A stretch of DNA of 64,000 nt. Origin: Phytophthora colocasiae. Taxonomy: Eukaryota > Oomycota > Peronosporomycetes > Peronosporales > Peronosporaceae. Positions within the stretch are counted from its first letter, which is position 1, and each line of letters begins with the position of its first letter. Shown here in pieces: positions 53,370-63,500 of the stretch. The position numbers and the translations under genes are program-made. The stretch covers positions 186,001 to 250,000 of the forward strand of contig JAGKQI010000006.1 of the NCBI GenBank assembly GCA_018806915.1, written 5' to 3'. The notes under the pieces are model-generated. The model worked only from the letters and a program-made list of their open reading frames with translations, did no database searches and was not told where the DNA came from.

Positions 53370-55412
53370 ATGTGGCGAATCGCGTCAATAATGACGAGTG
53401 TTTGGCCTGTAGCGGATGACCCACGCGCTAAGCTCTTCAATGGTGCGTTGCATTTCCCTGTATAAGTGGATATTCACCATTTTAACCAGTTTAAACGTCT
53501 CAACAGACCAAGTACATGGCTACATAAACTATGTGTGACGCTCATGGACACTCAGTTCCAACGACTTCGAGATTTAAAACAATTAGGAACTCTCTACTAC
53601 GTTTTCCCTGGAGCTTCCCACAACCGGTTTGAGCATTCCCTGGGCGTTAGTTTTCTGTCTGGACAAACTGTCGAACGATTCCGACAGCAACAACCAGAGC
53701 TCGAACTGACACACAGAGATGCTCGTTTACTGGTAATTGTAGTGTTTTAACTGGTAAGTATCTAATGAGAGTACTAATACTTGCTGTTTTGTAGAGTGCT
53801 GCTGGACTTTTGCATGATTTAGGTCACGGACCCTTTTCGCATGTGTTTGAGCACGAATTCATGCCCCGAGTGGCTGCTAGGGGCTACGGGAGTGAAACAC
53901 CAACTTATCACCATGAAGATATGTCTCTACGTATGGTTGAGTACATGGTGGACGATAATAATATCGATCTGGAGAGGGATGACGTGCGTTTTATCCAGCA
54001 ATTGATCGTCGGTGCGAAAGAGTGAGTTTTTTTTTGTTTTTTTACAGATTTTTTGGATAAGTATCCTAATGTTTGATCTGGTAGGACGCACATGGGCAAC
54101 CGCGTGGATTCTCGTGGATATTTGTATGAGATCGTAGCGAATGGACGCAATTGCATCGACGTGGACAAGTTCGACTACTTGGCTCGGGATATGCTCAATC
54201 TTTTTGGATTGCGTAAAGTGTTCGACTTTTCCCGACTTACGATGTTTAATCGGGTCATTGGCAACGAGATTTGCTACCACACGAGCGTGAATCTGGATAC
54301 TTACGACATGTTCCAGCAGCGCTACCAGATGCACAAGCAGATTTACAACCACCGGAAGGGAAAAGCAGTGGAATTTATGATCTGTGACGCGATGCTGCTG
54401 GCAGATAAGGAGCTGGGGATCTCTGCTGCTACACAGACTCCAGAGGATTTCCAGTTCCTCACAGATCACATCGTCCACGTATGTATTTTATCGTTTTTAT
54501 TATTTATTTCAAGAGAACTAATGGTTTATTCGCCGATTGAAGCATCCAAGACCGACACTTTGGCTGAAGCACGAGCTCTACTGAAGCGTATGCGTCGTCG
54601 AGAGTTGTACGAGTTTATCGACGAGTACCTACTACCTCCTGACCTCACGTCGCGTATTCCTCGCTTTACAGCTGAGGAATTGGCCACTCAAACGTCTCTG
54701 GATGGGGTGACGCTGGATCCGGAGGATATTATCGTGTCGGATGGCCGGTTAAACTACAATTTCAAAGACCTCAACCCCGTGGACAACGTCTCGTTCTACG
54801 CTTCCAGTGATCTGAACAAAAAGTTCCACATACCCAAGGAGGAAGTAAGCTTGCTCTTCCCTGAGAAGGTAAAGGCTGCAGATATTTGTTTTGAGCGTGT
54901 ACTTTTCCTAATTTTTTTCCGTTCGATAGTTCGAAGAGCGAATTATCCGCGTTTACAGCCGTAACAAATCGACCAAGGTGCACAAAGCAATTCAGGTACG
55001 TCTCAAAGTGTCAGCATGTAGGGAAAATGTTGAAATTTGGATAAATTTTCTCTTTCCTTTTATACAGCACGCTTTTCGTAGCTACATTAGTCAGTTCAGC
55101 ACGACACTCCCTCCTCCATCGCCGTCGTCTAAGGTAAGCATTGTTCACCACTATTTATCATCAGTTCTGTCTAATTCATTTTTTTTCTTGATAGATTTAC
55201 GGACAAAAGATCTCAGACACATTGTCCAAGAAGAAAGTGGTCAGAAAACTCCCAGGTACGTTTCTAAAGCGTCTTCATATCCGCCAAATCGTTGACATTT
55301 TCTTCTGATAGTTCTTCAAGAAGGACACAACGAACACGATACAAATGACAGCTCTTCAGTGTCGTCTCCAGTCAGTAAACGCCTGAAATCCGACATCAAA
55401 CACGAGAACTAG
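53370..55412 (+). CDS. SAMHD1-like HD-domain dNTP hydrolase, multi-exon
   Basis: Related to SAMHD1, which hydrolyses dNTPs. Metal-site signatures: GASHNRFEHSLGV, then HDLGHGPFSHVFE, and IDVDKFDYLARD. Conserved blocks TQFQRLRDLKQLG and YLYEIVANGRNCID are also present. Introns with GT..AG ends: 53733-53794, 54022-54084, 54868-54929, 54996-55067, 55134-55194 and 55256-55311. The protein ends at TAG 55410-55412 with a Ser/Asp-rich KRLKSDIKHEN tail. Exon 1 probably begins at ATG 53370 or 53391 (WPVADDPRAKLFN), with an intron after 53439. VHGYI near 53508 is one base out of frame with KLCVTLMD, so there is an indel there. A 36-base in-frame AT-rich stretch at 54479-54514 is either coding or an unresolved intron. 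Confidence 0.85.
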
Positions 55413-55476
55413 CTGCATCTCCTGTAGATACACCGACCAAAACATACTGTCCGGTAAATACACATTCGATTTTGTT

Positions 55477-57069
55477 TTATTTCTCCTCAACTTTTTGTTC
55501 TAATTCTTCTACGACACTTCTGAAAAGCGGATCAAAGAAACTTTTCCACTGAGGATACGGGATAATCTTGTCCATGTCGTTCGCATCCGAAGTGTGAATA
55601 CGTACGTCTCTTCCTCGTCGGAATTCGTTCCATCTGCAACCAAGAAACGGGCAAATATTGCGATAACCCCAGCGAAATCGTCTTCGAGGGAAAATCTCAA
55701 CCACGAGCGTCTCGGGACGTGTCCACATGACATTCACCATACCAGCTCCGTGCATTCCGATCACCACGTCACTATCCAGCATAACTCGCATCTGATCATG
55801 CATAGTCATATTGGTAAACTCCAGAGACTGGAACTCGCACTCTCCAAAGCGATATCCATCTCGATATTCCTCACGCATTTTATCCAAGATTTCATCTTCA
55901 TTTTGCCACATTCGCTGCACACGACGTCCTCCATAAGGTCTTCGTGAAATGACAGTAACCAGACATCGTTTTGGGTCCGTTTTAGCGTTGTGTGGAGTCA
56001 CCCTTAAGCTTTTTAGTGCTAAATCTCTGAAATCCCGTAGCATTTCGTTGGCAAAGCATGGTTGGTGGTCGTCCAAGTGGGTCATAAGCGGACCTGTGGC
56101 CTCATAAGGCGCCAGTAAAGCAGATTCCAAGTGTACCGCACGGTTCTGGAATACTTCACCACTGATAATCGGCTTTTCAGGCCCGAGAAGAGCATGTCGA
56201 AGCTCGTCAACTGGAGTAGGTAAAGCCCGGTCAAATGTGACGAGCTGTGTAGTATTTCTTTCCCACCCGAGGGTCTGCATCATAACCCAAGCGTTGAGCA
56301 TTCCGGAGATCTGAAAGAACGGATTGTGGTCATCTCTTCGCACCACCACCACTGCTCTTCTCACCGTCAACTTGTCATCAAATCCGGAATCTTCGGGCAA
56401 AGGTTTACAGTTCGGATCCTTTTCACTAGGTCCTCCGACGAAGAAACCCATCCAGATATTTGGATCTCCACGTTCTTGGTCTGAACAAGTGCAGAACGTC
56501 GAGTTCTCCATGTATTTAAACCTCGGATCATGATCACCTCCATCTTCAGCTAATGATTTAATATCCTGGGCCACTTCTGCTCCTCTTAAGTCCAGAATAA
56601 AGTTCTCGAGCATTGTTCCTTTCAAATTTGCACTGGGTACATGAAAGAATTTGTATGGGGAGCTGCTGTTGACTTCCGTACAAAAGCGTCGGGAAGAGTT
56701 CTTTAGCTGCTCCAATACTCCGTAGTCTCTAGTGATACATTCATCCTTGGATGACACTGGTGCCTTCCGTTCCATTTTATCATTCAACTTTTCGTCATAT
56801 TCCTCTGTAACTTGATGGTGAATAGCTTGCTGGAAGTGCTGAATCCCGAATGGATACATTTGCAGTCGCTGGTTGTCAATCGAGTTGATGCTTCCTCTCA
56901 TCGGTCTTTGTTGACTGGAGCTTCTGGTTGTCCTAGGGAACCGGAACGGCTCGAAACTTTCAAAGAAGTTGTAGAAGGACACAAACGCCATAGCGGAGAC
57001 CATGACACCCCAGAGCCACAGTCGCTTCGAGCATGGGGTTGTAGTGGAATTACTGGATGATTTCTTCAT
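55477..57069 (-). CDS. GT61-type (DUF563) glycosyltransferase, type II membrane protein
   Basis: A 530-codon uninterrupted frame. A short cytosolic N-terminus (Ser/Thr-rich) precedes one membrane anchor at about residues 17-37 (LWLWGVMVSAMAFVSFY), then a stem and a lumenal catalytic region. Family signs include RDDHNPFFQISGMLNAWVMM, TVISRRPYGGRRVQR, and the C-terminal DVVIGMHGAGMVNVMW with ETLVVEIFPRR. This is the GT61/EOGT-like core that transfers sugars such as xylose or GlcNAc to proteins or glycans in the secretory pathway. Donor and acceptor cannot be told from sequence. Length is normal for the family. It converges with the HD gene, 64 bp apart. Confidence 0.85.
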   Translation of the reverse strand: MKKSSSNSTTTPCSKRLWLWGVMVSAMAFVSFYNFFESFEPFRFPRTTRSSSQQRPMRGSINSIDNQRLQMYPFGIQHFQQAIHHQVTEEYDEKLNDKMERKAPVSSKDECITRDYGVLEQLKNSSRRFCTEVNSSSPYKFFHVPSANLKGTMLENFILDLRGAEVAQDIKSLAEDGGDHDPRFKYMENSTFCTCSDQERGDPNIWMGFFVGGPSEKDPNCKPLPEDSGFDDKLTVRRAVVVVRRDDHNPFFQISGMLNAWVMMQTLGWERNTTQLVTFDRALPTPVDELRHALLGPEKPIISGEVFQNRAVHLESALLAPYEATGPLMTHLDDHQPCFANEMLRDFRDLALKSLRVTPHNAKTDPKRCLVTVISRRPYGGRRVQRMWQNEDEILDKMREEYRDGYRFGECEFQSLEFTNMTMHDQMRVMLDSDVVIGMHGAGMVNVMWTRPETLVVEIFPRRRFRWGYRNICPFLGCRWNEFRRGRDVRIHTSDANDMDKIIPYPQWKSFFDPLFRSVVEELEQKVEEK

Positions 57070-57437
57070 TAGAGTATGGATGACTGTTCTCAGAGTAGCT
57101 AGATCGAAAGTGTGACCAGGAATCGAAGAGGTACCATGAAAAAGTCTCAGCTACGATGTTCTTAATTGATTGCAGAAAGATAAACAGGATCATGAGTTGA
57201 TATGGTGTGTTCATTACAGAACACCAATGGCTACATTGTCCTATAGGGTGCTTAGTCGATCCATACGGATACTGCCCGCACAGTAGCGTCAGTAACAGGT
57301 TCAACTGAGTGCTAGGATGTCCAACGCAGAGAGTAATCGGTAGCTTGAGGTGGTTAATGCTCGACTCGATGTGATAGAATGGATAACATCCAATTGTATT
57401 TGACAAATGCAGGTTGGAAGACTATTCTATCGTCGTT
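57070..57437. other. Intergenic region between two minus-strand genes
   Basis: No supported gene. It should contain the promoter of the glycosyltransferase gene and the 3' end of the acetyltransferase gene. An ORF across it on the minus strand has no recognisable motif. Confidence 0.4.
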
Positions 57438-57929
57438 CTAGCCCGAATAGGAGCTTTCAAATGAGTTAGCGGGCTTTGTCATCCAGCACTGCTTGGCACC
57501 TTCATCCACGAAGATCTCGTCGTTGATACAGCGATAGCCACACTTCTCGTAGAAGCCTTTCTTCTCGATCAAAGCCGCGAGGATGAAGAGATCCACACGG
57601 TCGCGGATGTAGTCCTCCACGGCGTCCATGAGCGTCATACCGTAACGTTTGCCGCGACATTCGGACAACACCGCGACGCGACTGAGCTTTGCTGTGCGCT
57701 TTACATCATCCACAAGCACACGAGCCGCAGCCACAACCTTCTTCTCCTCCACGTCTGTACCGATAAAGTGTAGAGCTGACGGATGCACGTCATCTGCGTC
57801 GAATTCGCCTTCTTCGTCAAAGTTCTGCTCGTGGATGAACACTTCCAAACGGGCCTTCTCCCAGTCCTCAGGAGTCTTCACACAGGTCACCAGTAGCGTC
57901 ATAATAAAGGTTGGAGTAATTGCAGGCAA
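57438..57929 (-). CDS. GNAT-family N-acetyltransferase
   Basis: A 163-codon single-exon frame; ATG 57902 (TLLVTCVKTPEDWEKAR) is as likely a start as 57929. The GNAT fold is visible: N-terminal VRLEVF-like strand-helix (ARLEVFIHEQNFDEEGEFD), the beta-strand block VVAAARVLVDD, then the acetyl-CoA loop RVAVLSECRGKRYGMTLMDA with the R-G-K-R-Y-G signature. The usual C-terminal KKGFYEKCGYR .. EIFVDEGA strand follows, where GNATs of the ElaA-like group read similarly. It transfers acetyl from acetyl-CoA to an amine; the substrate is unknown. Confidence 0.85.
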   Translation of the reverse strand: MPAITPTFIMTLLVTCVKTPEDWEKARLEVFIHEQNFDEEGEFDADDVHPSALHFIGTDVEEKKVVAAARVLVDDVKRTAKLSRVAVLSECRGKRYGMTLMDAVEDYIRDRVDLFILAALIEKKGFYEKCGYRCINDEIFVDEGAKQCWMTKPANSFESSYSG

Positions 57930-58461
57930 GTGTCAAGGCGAATGCAAATTTAAAAGTGGCTGGCAGAGCTCATGCTTGTCAAAGTTGATCATGAAGCGAC
58001 GCGTAATTTTTGACTTCCCAGGATGCAAATCACTTGTGATTCTGACTACCTGGAATACACTGCTACTCATCAAAACATCGACCTGATGAGTCACCTACCC
58101 CGTCAAACAGAACGCGTTTAGTGATTGCGACCGGATATACGATATGCACGGCGCTGCTGGTACACTATCGATAGTCAACACTGTTATCTTTCTATCCATA
58201 CAAGATTGGTGGTGTCAGTATGAGTCTTCATTGCACTGTAGAGCTTCATCTTTCCAAAACCTTTTTACTTTTATATATATATTCAAATATGAAATATACA
58301 GTTATAAGAATGCATAGAAAAACTAACAATTCTCACCTTTCATATTCGAAATACGTCGTAAATAGATATTTGAATGAAAATCAATTTCAGCGGGTGAAAA
58401 CCTACGTCCATTGATTCTGATCATTCCTCGACTAGCACTGTATCACTCACTTCAATCAAAA
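57930..58461. other. Divergent intergenic region
   Basis: Lies between divergent genes (acetyltransferase leftward, bZIP/M96-like gene rightward). No gene seen; AT-rich with TTATATATATATTC near 58270. It probably holds both promoters. Confidence 0.4.
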
Positions 58462-59832
58462 ATGGAGTTCGCTCTGGATCCCGAGTCCTCCGAATCCATT
58501 CAAGCAACTCTCGACTTTATCGATACAACAATAAGAGGCTCCAGTCCACCCATTTCGAATGACCAAGTGCAGTCACTCGACAGTAGCGACTGGGAGACGT
58601 CTCTCTTGCTCGATGATTTCATGACCGACAGTTCTTCGCCTGTAAATGCAACAAACTTGACCATTGTCCCCGTGTCTCCTATTATTGAGACTCTTTCGTT
58701 GACTCCAGTAGCCCAAAAACTTGTGTCTCCAAGCACTTTTCCGACTCAAATGCCTACCACCAGGAAACGCCGCAACTATAACCCCAACAAGGCTCGGGAA
58801 GAGCTCAAACAGGAGTTGACGTATCTCCGCAGTGAAGCACAAGAGCTGGAGCTTAAGTTGCACCAATTGCAGTTGCCAGGAAGAGTGATGGTGCCAGTGT
58901 CCGACAAATTCACGATCAAAGTGCTCGCAGACCTTTTGTGTGGGAACAAACGTGTGCGAGACAACTCGAATGTCGATTGAGATCGGAACGTGAGAATTCC
59001 CACCTGAAAATGCTCCTGGAAGGGCAAATCCAAGTGGCTAGAAGTCTCGAGAAGCTGCTGAAGAAACGCACAACGCTGTACTCTCCTGAGTCCTCCGGTA
59101 GCAGGAAGACCACTCGCATTCATGTATCAAGAAAAGGCAATGAAGTCCTCGATGCTGCGGTGTTCGAGGAACTGGCTGATGGGGTTGAAGCCTCCTACCG
59201 TGAAGTAGAGAATGTGTTCGCTTTCAGTGGCTTGGAGCTCTCCAATGTTTCGAGTCGTAAAGCTCGAGTGAGAGACGCTACCAACGGTTTGAGCCTCGAG
59301 ATATTCGACAGTAAAGTACTTCCGTTTAGCGTGCACGCAACGGGTGAAGCGTGGTGGCGTCGCTGGAACCATTTCAATCCAATCCGAGGCAGTTGTCACC
59401 GTCTGGTGAGCACGAAAGACACCATTGTGGAGCATTTTGGTATGGAAATGAGCGATTCCAAGGCCAAGACGACTGCCAAGTTCTACGTGCAGCAGATTCT
59501 GCGTCAACACATCGAAGAAGACCGCGTTGTGATCATCTGGGAGTCCCATATTGAGCCTTTGGAGTTTTCCCACAAGAAACTGGCCGGAATTCGATTCCGA
59601 GAGAAAGGTTACGTGGTTATCAGCCACATGAGGTTTCGCCGGATACCAACGAGAGCTACACACTCGTGGAAACATGCCACATTATCAAGCGGATCAGAGA
59701 CAGGAGAAGGACGCAAGGACTGGAGCATTGACGGAATTTGTACTCAGTGCCACCATCGCTAACATCGCAGCAGGTGCAGAGATGATTGAAGGGCTTCTGA
59801 TAGACGAAGCTCTGCAACAGCGCAGTCGTATC
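58462..59832 (+). pseudogene. bZIP/M96-like oomycete protein, frameshifted
   Basis: Starts MEFALDPESSESIQATLDF. An acidic Ser/Thr-rich N-terminus precedes a basic-leucine zipper-like segment at residues ~98-135 (RKRRNYNPNKAREELKQEL, then LRSEAQELELKLHQL). The frame shifts near 58945; the next frame carries a helix WEQTCARQLECRLRSEREN .. LLEGQIQVARSLEKLL and a C-terminal globular region (EVLDAAVFEELADGVEASYR .. SVHATGEAWWRRW .. YVQQILRQHIEEDRVVIIW). Further shifts near 59635 and 59735 precede the tail ATIANIAAGAEMIEGLLIDE, ending TAA 59830-59832. The layout matches the large M96/bZIP-type family of Phytophthora. With three shifts it is a pseudogene or carries assembly indels. Confidence 0.65.
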
Positions 59833-59972
59833 TAAAACCCACTAAGCAAAACACCATGTGAATCGTGGATAAGCTGACGATGGTGTTCATAATGCATTGA
59901 ATATATAAAATGATGCGAAAATCGACTGCTTGACCTCGACTAAGGCATACTCCGAACTTTGAATTGGGAACC

Positions 59973-62204
59973 TCAGAGTAACTTTAACATATTCTCATCA
60001 GCACCAACACAAGTCTTGACTTCCATTGCAAATTGCTGAACCTTGCGCACGTTGACATACTTTGATTCCCCCATAACCTTGCTTTTCGAGTTGAGATACT
60101 TTTGGTATTTGAAACCAAGAAATCTATCTGGCGGGAGCACAAAAATCAATGCCGGTGCTTCAGGATTTTTAAGAAGCTTCAAAACGTCGTGGAGGCCTGC
60201 CTGGTTGCACAGGTGTTTCTTAGCGTAAGTCACCTGAAACATGACATTCGGCTTCATTATCGCGTCCACCGACTTGTAGTTTTTCACACCTGGCCGCAGG
60301 TAGCTTGTTGGATCACCAGCTTCTAACCCATCGGCACCGATGAAAACGACAGTTCGGCGTTCAGGCAGAGTGATTGTTGTAACGTCAGTACCAATACTGG
60401 CAATGTTTGGTATGGTGGCACTGGTAGACACGTCACCCGAAACTTGTTGGGCTTCATCACTCGAGTCATCATCACTCGACGATTCAGCCGTGCCTGCTTC
60501 AGAGTTGTCCACAAGGCGACGAATTTGAAAAATTCCACCTCGAGGCAGCACCGAGTGCACGTATTCTTCAAACAGATAGCCACGTAGCACAGCATCAGCA
60601 CCAACCCCATCCGAGGCACCAATGAACTCTAGCAGCTTTTGTTTGTTGCTGTTGTACAGACGCCGATAGATCTCTTCCAGCACATATTGTGATGCGAAAA
60701 CGAAGTAATCCGTGGCAAAATCTTTCGTGACACGATAATGAAGCAATCGATGCGACGCTTCCTCGGGGTCCGCATAAAGCTTACCGCAGGCGTCCACCAA
60801 CGAGTCAAGATTAACATTGTCCATTGTTTTTTCAAGTGATACCTGCTGGCGAACTATTGTAGCGTAGTGCAGAACATAGCGCGGGACTCCACCCCATCGA
60901 CGAAAACAATCCTGTACGACGGACTCTGGAATATCCGAGTACATCAGCTCTCGGCATTTAAAAATCTCGTCCCTCGACCACACTGGCATATAGCATGGCT
61001 GACAATTGGTTTTGTTAAACTGATACCAAACTTCGCGCTGGGGTGCCGTCAAAAGTATCGTCTTTGCTGGATAATACGTTGGCTTGACACCATCCACGAT
61101 GTAGTACGTTGTAGTCTGATCGAGAATGGAAATAAAGTCCTGCTGGGATCCTTCAACAACCATATCCTGAGAGAATAGGAAACGTTGCTTAGATGCTCGG
61201 CTCTCATACACAACCGTCGTTCCAGAACGAGCAAGAATCCACAGGATCACGTAGCCAAAATACGTTTTGCCGATTCCTGGATTCCCGAGAATCACGAGAT
61301 GCGGTGTGTTCATCGCTTCATCATGAATCATCTTTGAGCAAACTTGCCATAGGCGCGGGTAACAACGGCGGATGTAGACACGAGAGCCTAGCATCGGATC
61401 TCCTAGAAAAAATGTTCCTTTTGGTAATGTGATCACAGCATCAGCTTTGAATTCAGTACGATTCCCTTGAAATGCTCTCCAAAAGCGAACCAGTTGTGGT
61501 GAATCAAATATCATGCTCTGTGTGATGCGGATATTTACGCCGTCCAAAGTGAAGTGACGGTAATGAGGCTCGTGTAGTGTTGAAAGTTCAACTGGTACTC
61601 CCAGGGAGCTGGGGAACGGAGGTTGTCTTGCTCCGGAACCACCACCAACACGTGAACTTGACCCTGATCTGGTTAAAAACCTAACAGAATGTGTACACTA
61701 GATCTTCACACGCAAAGATATACAACTTGTTGATAAGAAGGGAAATCTTGGACTGAGGCTTCCTGCCCTGTGACTCTTGAGCGGAGGATCTTTTTACCTA
61801 CGGTAGATCTTTTAACTGCTGCGATTGCTCAGTCTTTCAACACGGATGCCGTTTCCAACAAAACCCTTCCCAAAATTGTCCTCGTTATTGACATACAGCG
61901 ACGGATCCATCTTCCTAAAGATGTGGCGATTACCATTTTCATCTTGCAACACAGGTCCAGCCTTATCGACCGTCACAGCTGCCACGCCCGCCCCATTCAA
62001 CCACGTAATCTTTTGCAACGCTTGTTCTTTCTGGCGAGAAATCTTTGCCAGAAAGAGCTCTAGCTCGATGAAAGGAACCTTGATATACTCATCGCTCTGT
62101 TCCTTGATCACCTTCTTCAACGCGGAAACAGACGCGCCCTCATCGATGTCCACCTCGAGCCCGATTCCAGCAGCACCGACGATCGCGCAGAACAGCTTCA
62201 CCAT
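59973..62204 (-). CDS. Crinkler (CRN)-type effector gene, two exons
   Basis: Exon 1 (62204 to ~61815) encodes the ubiquitin-like CRN header, starting [12 protein letters not shown], with the translocation-type motif LELFLAK at residues 48-54. The HVLVxxP junction motif of typical CRNs is not visible. The exon-1 frame stops at 61812 and the exon-2 frame has an upstream stop at 61698-61700, so an intron (exact ends unresolved) must join them. Exon 2 opens with a Ser/Gly linker and [15 protein letters not shown]. It then has a STAND-like P-loop NTPase (Walker [13 protein letters not shown]; Walker B-like TTYYIVDG) and a PD-(D/E)XK-type nuclease (SVDAIMKP .. FQVTYAKKH). CRNs enter plant nuclei and can trigger cell death (known for the family). 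This is the only near-complete CRN here. Confidence 0.8.
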
Positions 62205-63447
62205 CTTTCCCCCAAGGAGAGAGCTTCAAGGAGAAGGTGACGTAAATCCCCTAGCACTTAGCAGGTATGAACTTGTTGTAGGGCATTTGAAGCTGCACGC
62301 ATGCAGAAGACATTCCATTCCAAGAAACCTCCCTTCTCCAGTTCAATACCTTGTCTTCAACCATCACTCGCTATAATACCTTTCATAGCTGTCAATCCCA
62401 ACGAGTCTCTCAAAACATGAACCCACTATGGGTGGTGAGTGCCCCCCCCCTTCCCCACTCCGCTAAAGTGTTCCAGGCCTGGTACCGCTGACAGAAACTT
62501 CATCAGCTCTTGAGGGGCTGGACTCCGTAGCTAGCGAGGCCCTGCTCGTACAACGGATTCTCCACGGAGTTCTCGTGGTCGGGGACTAGTCTCCGATCGG
62601 CGGGTCATAGACATAGCGTATCCCGTTGAATACGTCGTGAATCAACGGAAGAGTCTTCTTATTGAAGGAGAAGGTCTCCGTCGATCGCCCTCCATTGTTA
62701 TAAACACGAGACAAGCCGAGCTCCGTCAGCATGACCAGAGACTCCGCAGGGACGTGTCTATCTCCACTCCATACAGGAATTTCACCTCAGATTTGAGCTA
62801 CCAGTCTGTTGGTGCTCGTGAGGATGTCCTTGGAATGCCCAACCTTCAGGATGAAATTGGGGTCAGCAGTAGTGTTGTTGTCAATGATTTACAGTGGAGA
62901 ACGTAGACCCCTCCTGCTCCATGACGAACTGGTGGATCGTAGAATACCCCAGTCACATGCGGCCTGTGATGCACCGCGTATGGTCGGTCTGGGTTGCTCA
63001 TGACACGGAGGGTCCCAGTCGTGGGGAAGGCTACTGGACCTGCAAAACGTCCTCGAGGTGTAGCCCTCACCATAGCTGATGGTCAACAAAGATAGAGAGA
63101 TTAACTGCAATAATTGATCATCATATAAAGTTGTACAGTTGTGATAGTTGGGGCTAGTGCCCCACCCACACAGCGCTCCCAATACAGCGAAATCAGCGGC
63201 GAAACTTGGCATACAGATAGAAGACATATTCATGAACATACCTGCCTCGCCTCATAGCGGAGACGCGCTTGCAGCAAGCGCACCACCGCGATAAAGCACT
63301 GAGCAAGGGACAATCATTTCGACACTTAGCCCCAACCGTCCCAAAGAAAGTGCTTTCTACAGAAAGCTTTTCTAACAGCAACTTGTTCGCCTTGAGTTGC
63401 TCTTGCAGCAACTTCTCCATCATTTGCTTTCTATAAAAAAAGCTTTC
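62205..63447. other. Intergenic stretch, no supported gene
   Basis: Between the CRN start and the DapA-family gene. A C run lies near 62445. On the minus strand, 62590-62740 reads ELGLSRVYNNGGRST and IHDVFNGIRYVYDPP without start or stop in register, so a decayed unidentified gene is possible. No full ORF with family motifs. The right end carries a duplicated piece of the neighbouring gene (63361-63425). Confidence 0.5.
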
Positions 63448-63500
63448 TTACATTAACTTGTTGGCCTTGAGTTGCTCTTGCAGCAACTTCTCCGTCTCAG
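63361..63500. repeat. Imperfect ~65 bp tandem duplication at the DapA-family 3' end
   Basis: The stretch encoding EKLLQEQLKANKL occurs twice: at 63448-63500 within the coding end, and again at 63361-63425 beyond the stop. Both are followed on the minus strand by AAGCTTT-rich sequence (GAAAGCTTTTCT, AAAGCTTTCTTAC). It probably arose by local duplication that left a second C-terminus downstream. Confidence 0.7.

Noticed and set aside
54479..54514. A seventh short intron in the HD-domain gene
   Set aside because: GTATGT..TTCAAG ends look right, but removing 35 or 37 bases breaks the frame, so it was not called.
62637..63239. Small ORFs on both strands right of the CRN gene
   Set aside because: None has recognisable motifs, a sensible start context or a conserved partner; kept only as a possible decayed gene in the intergenic entry.
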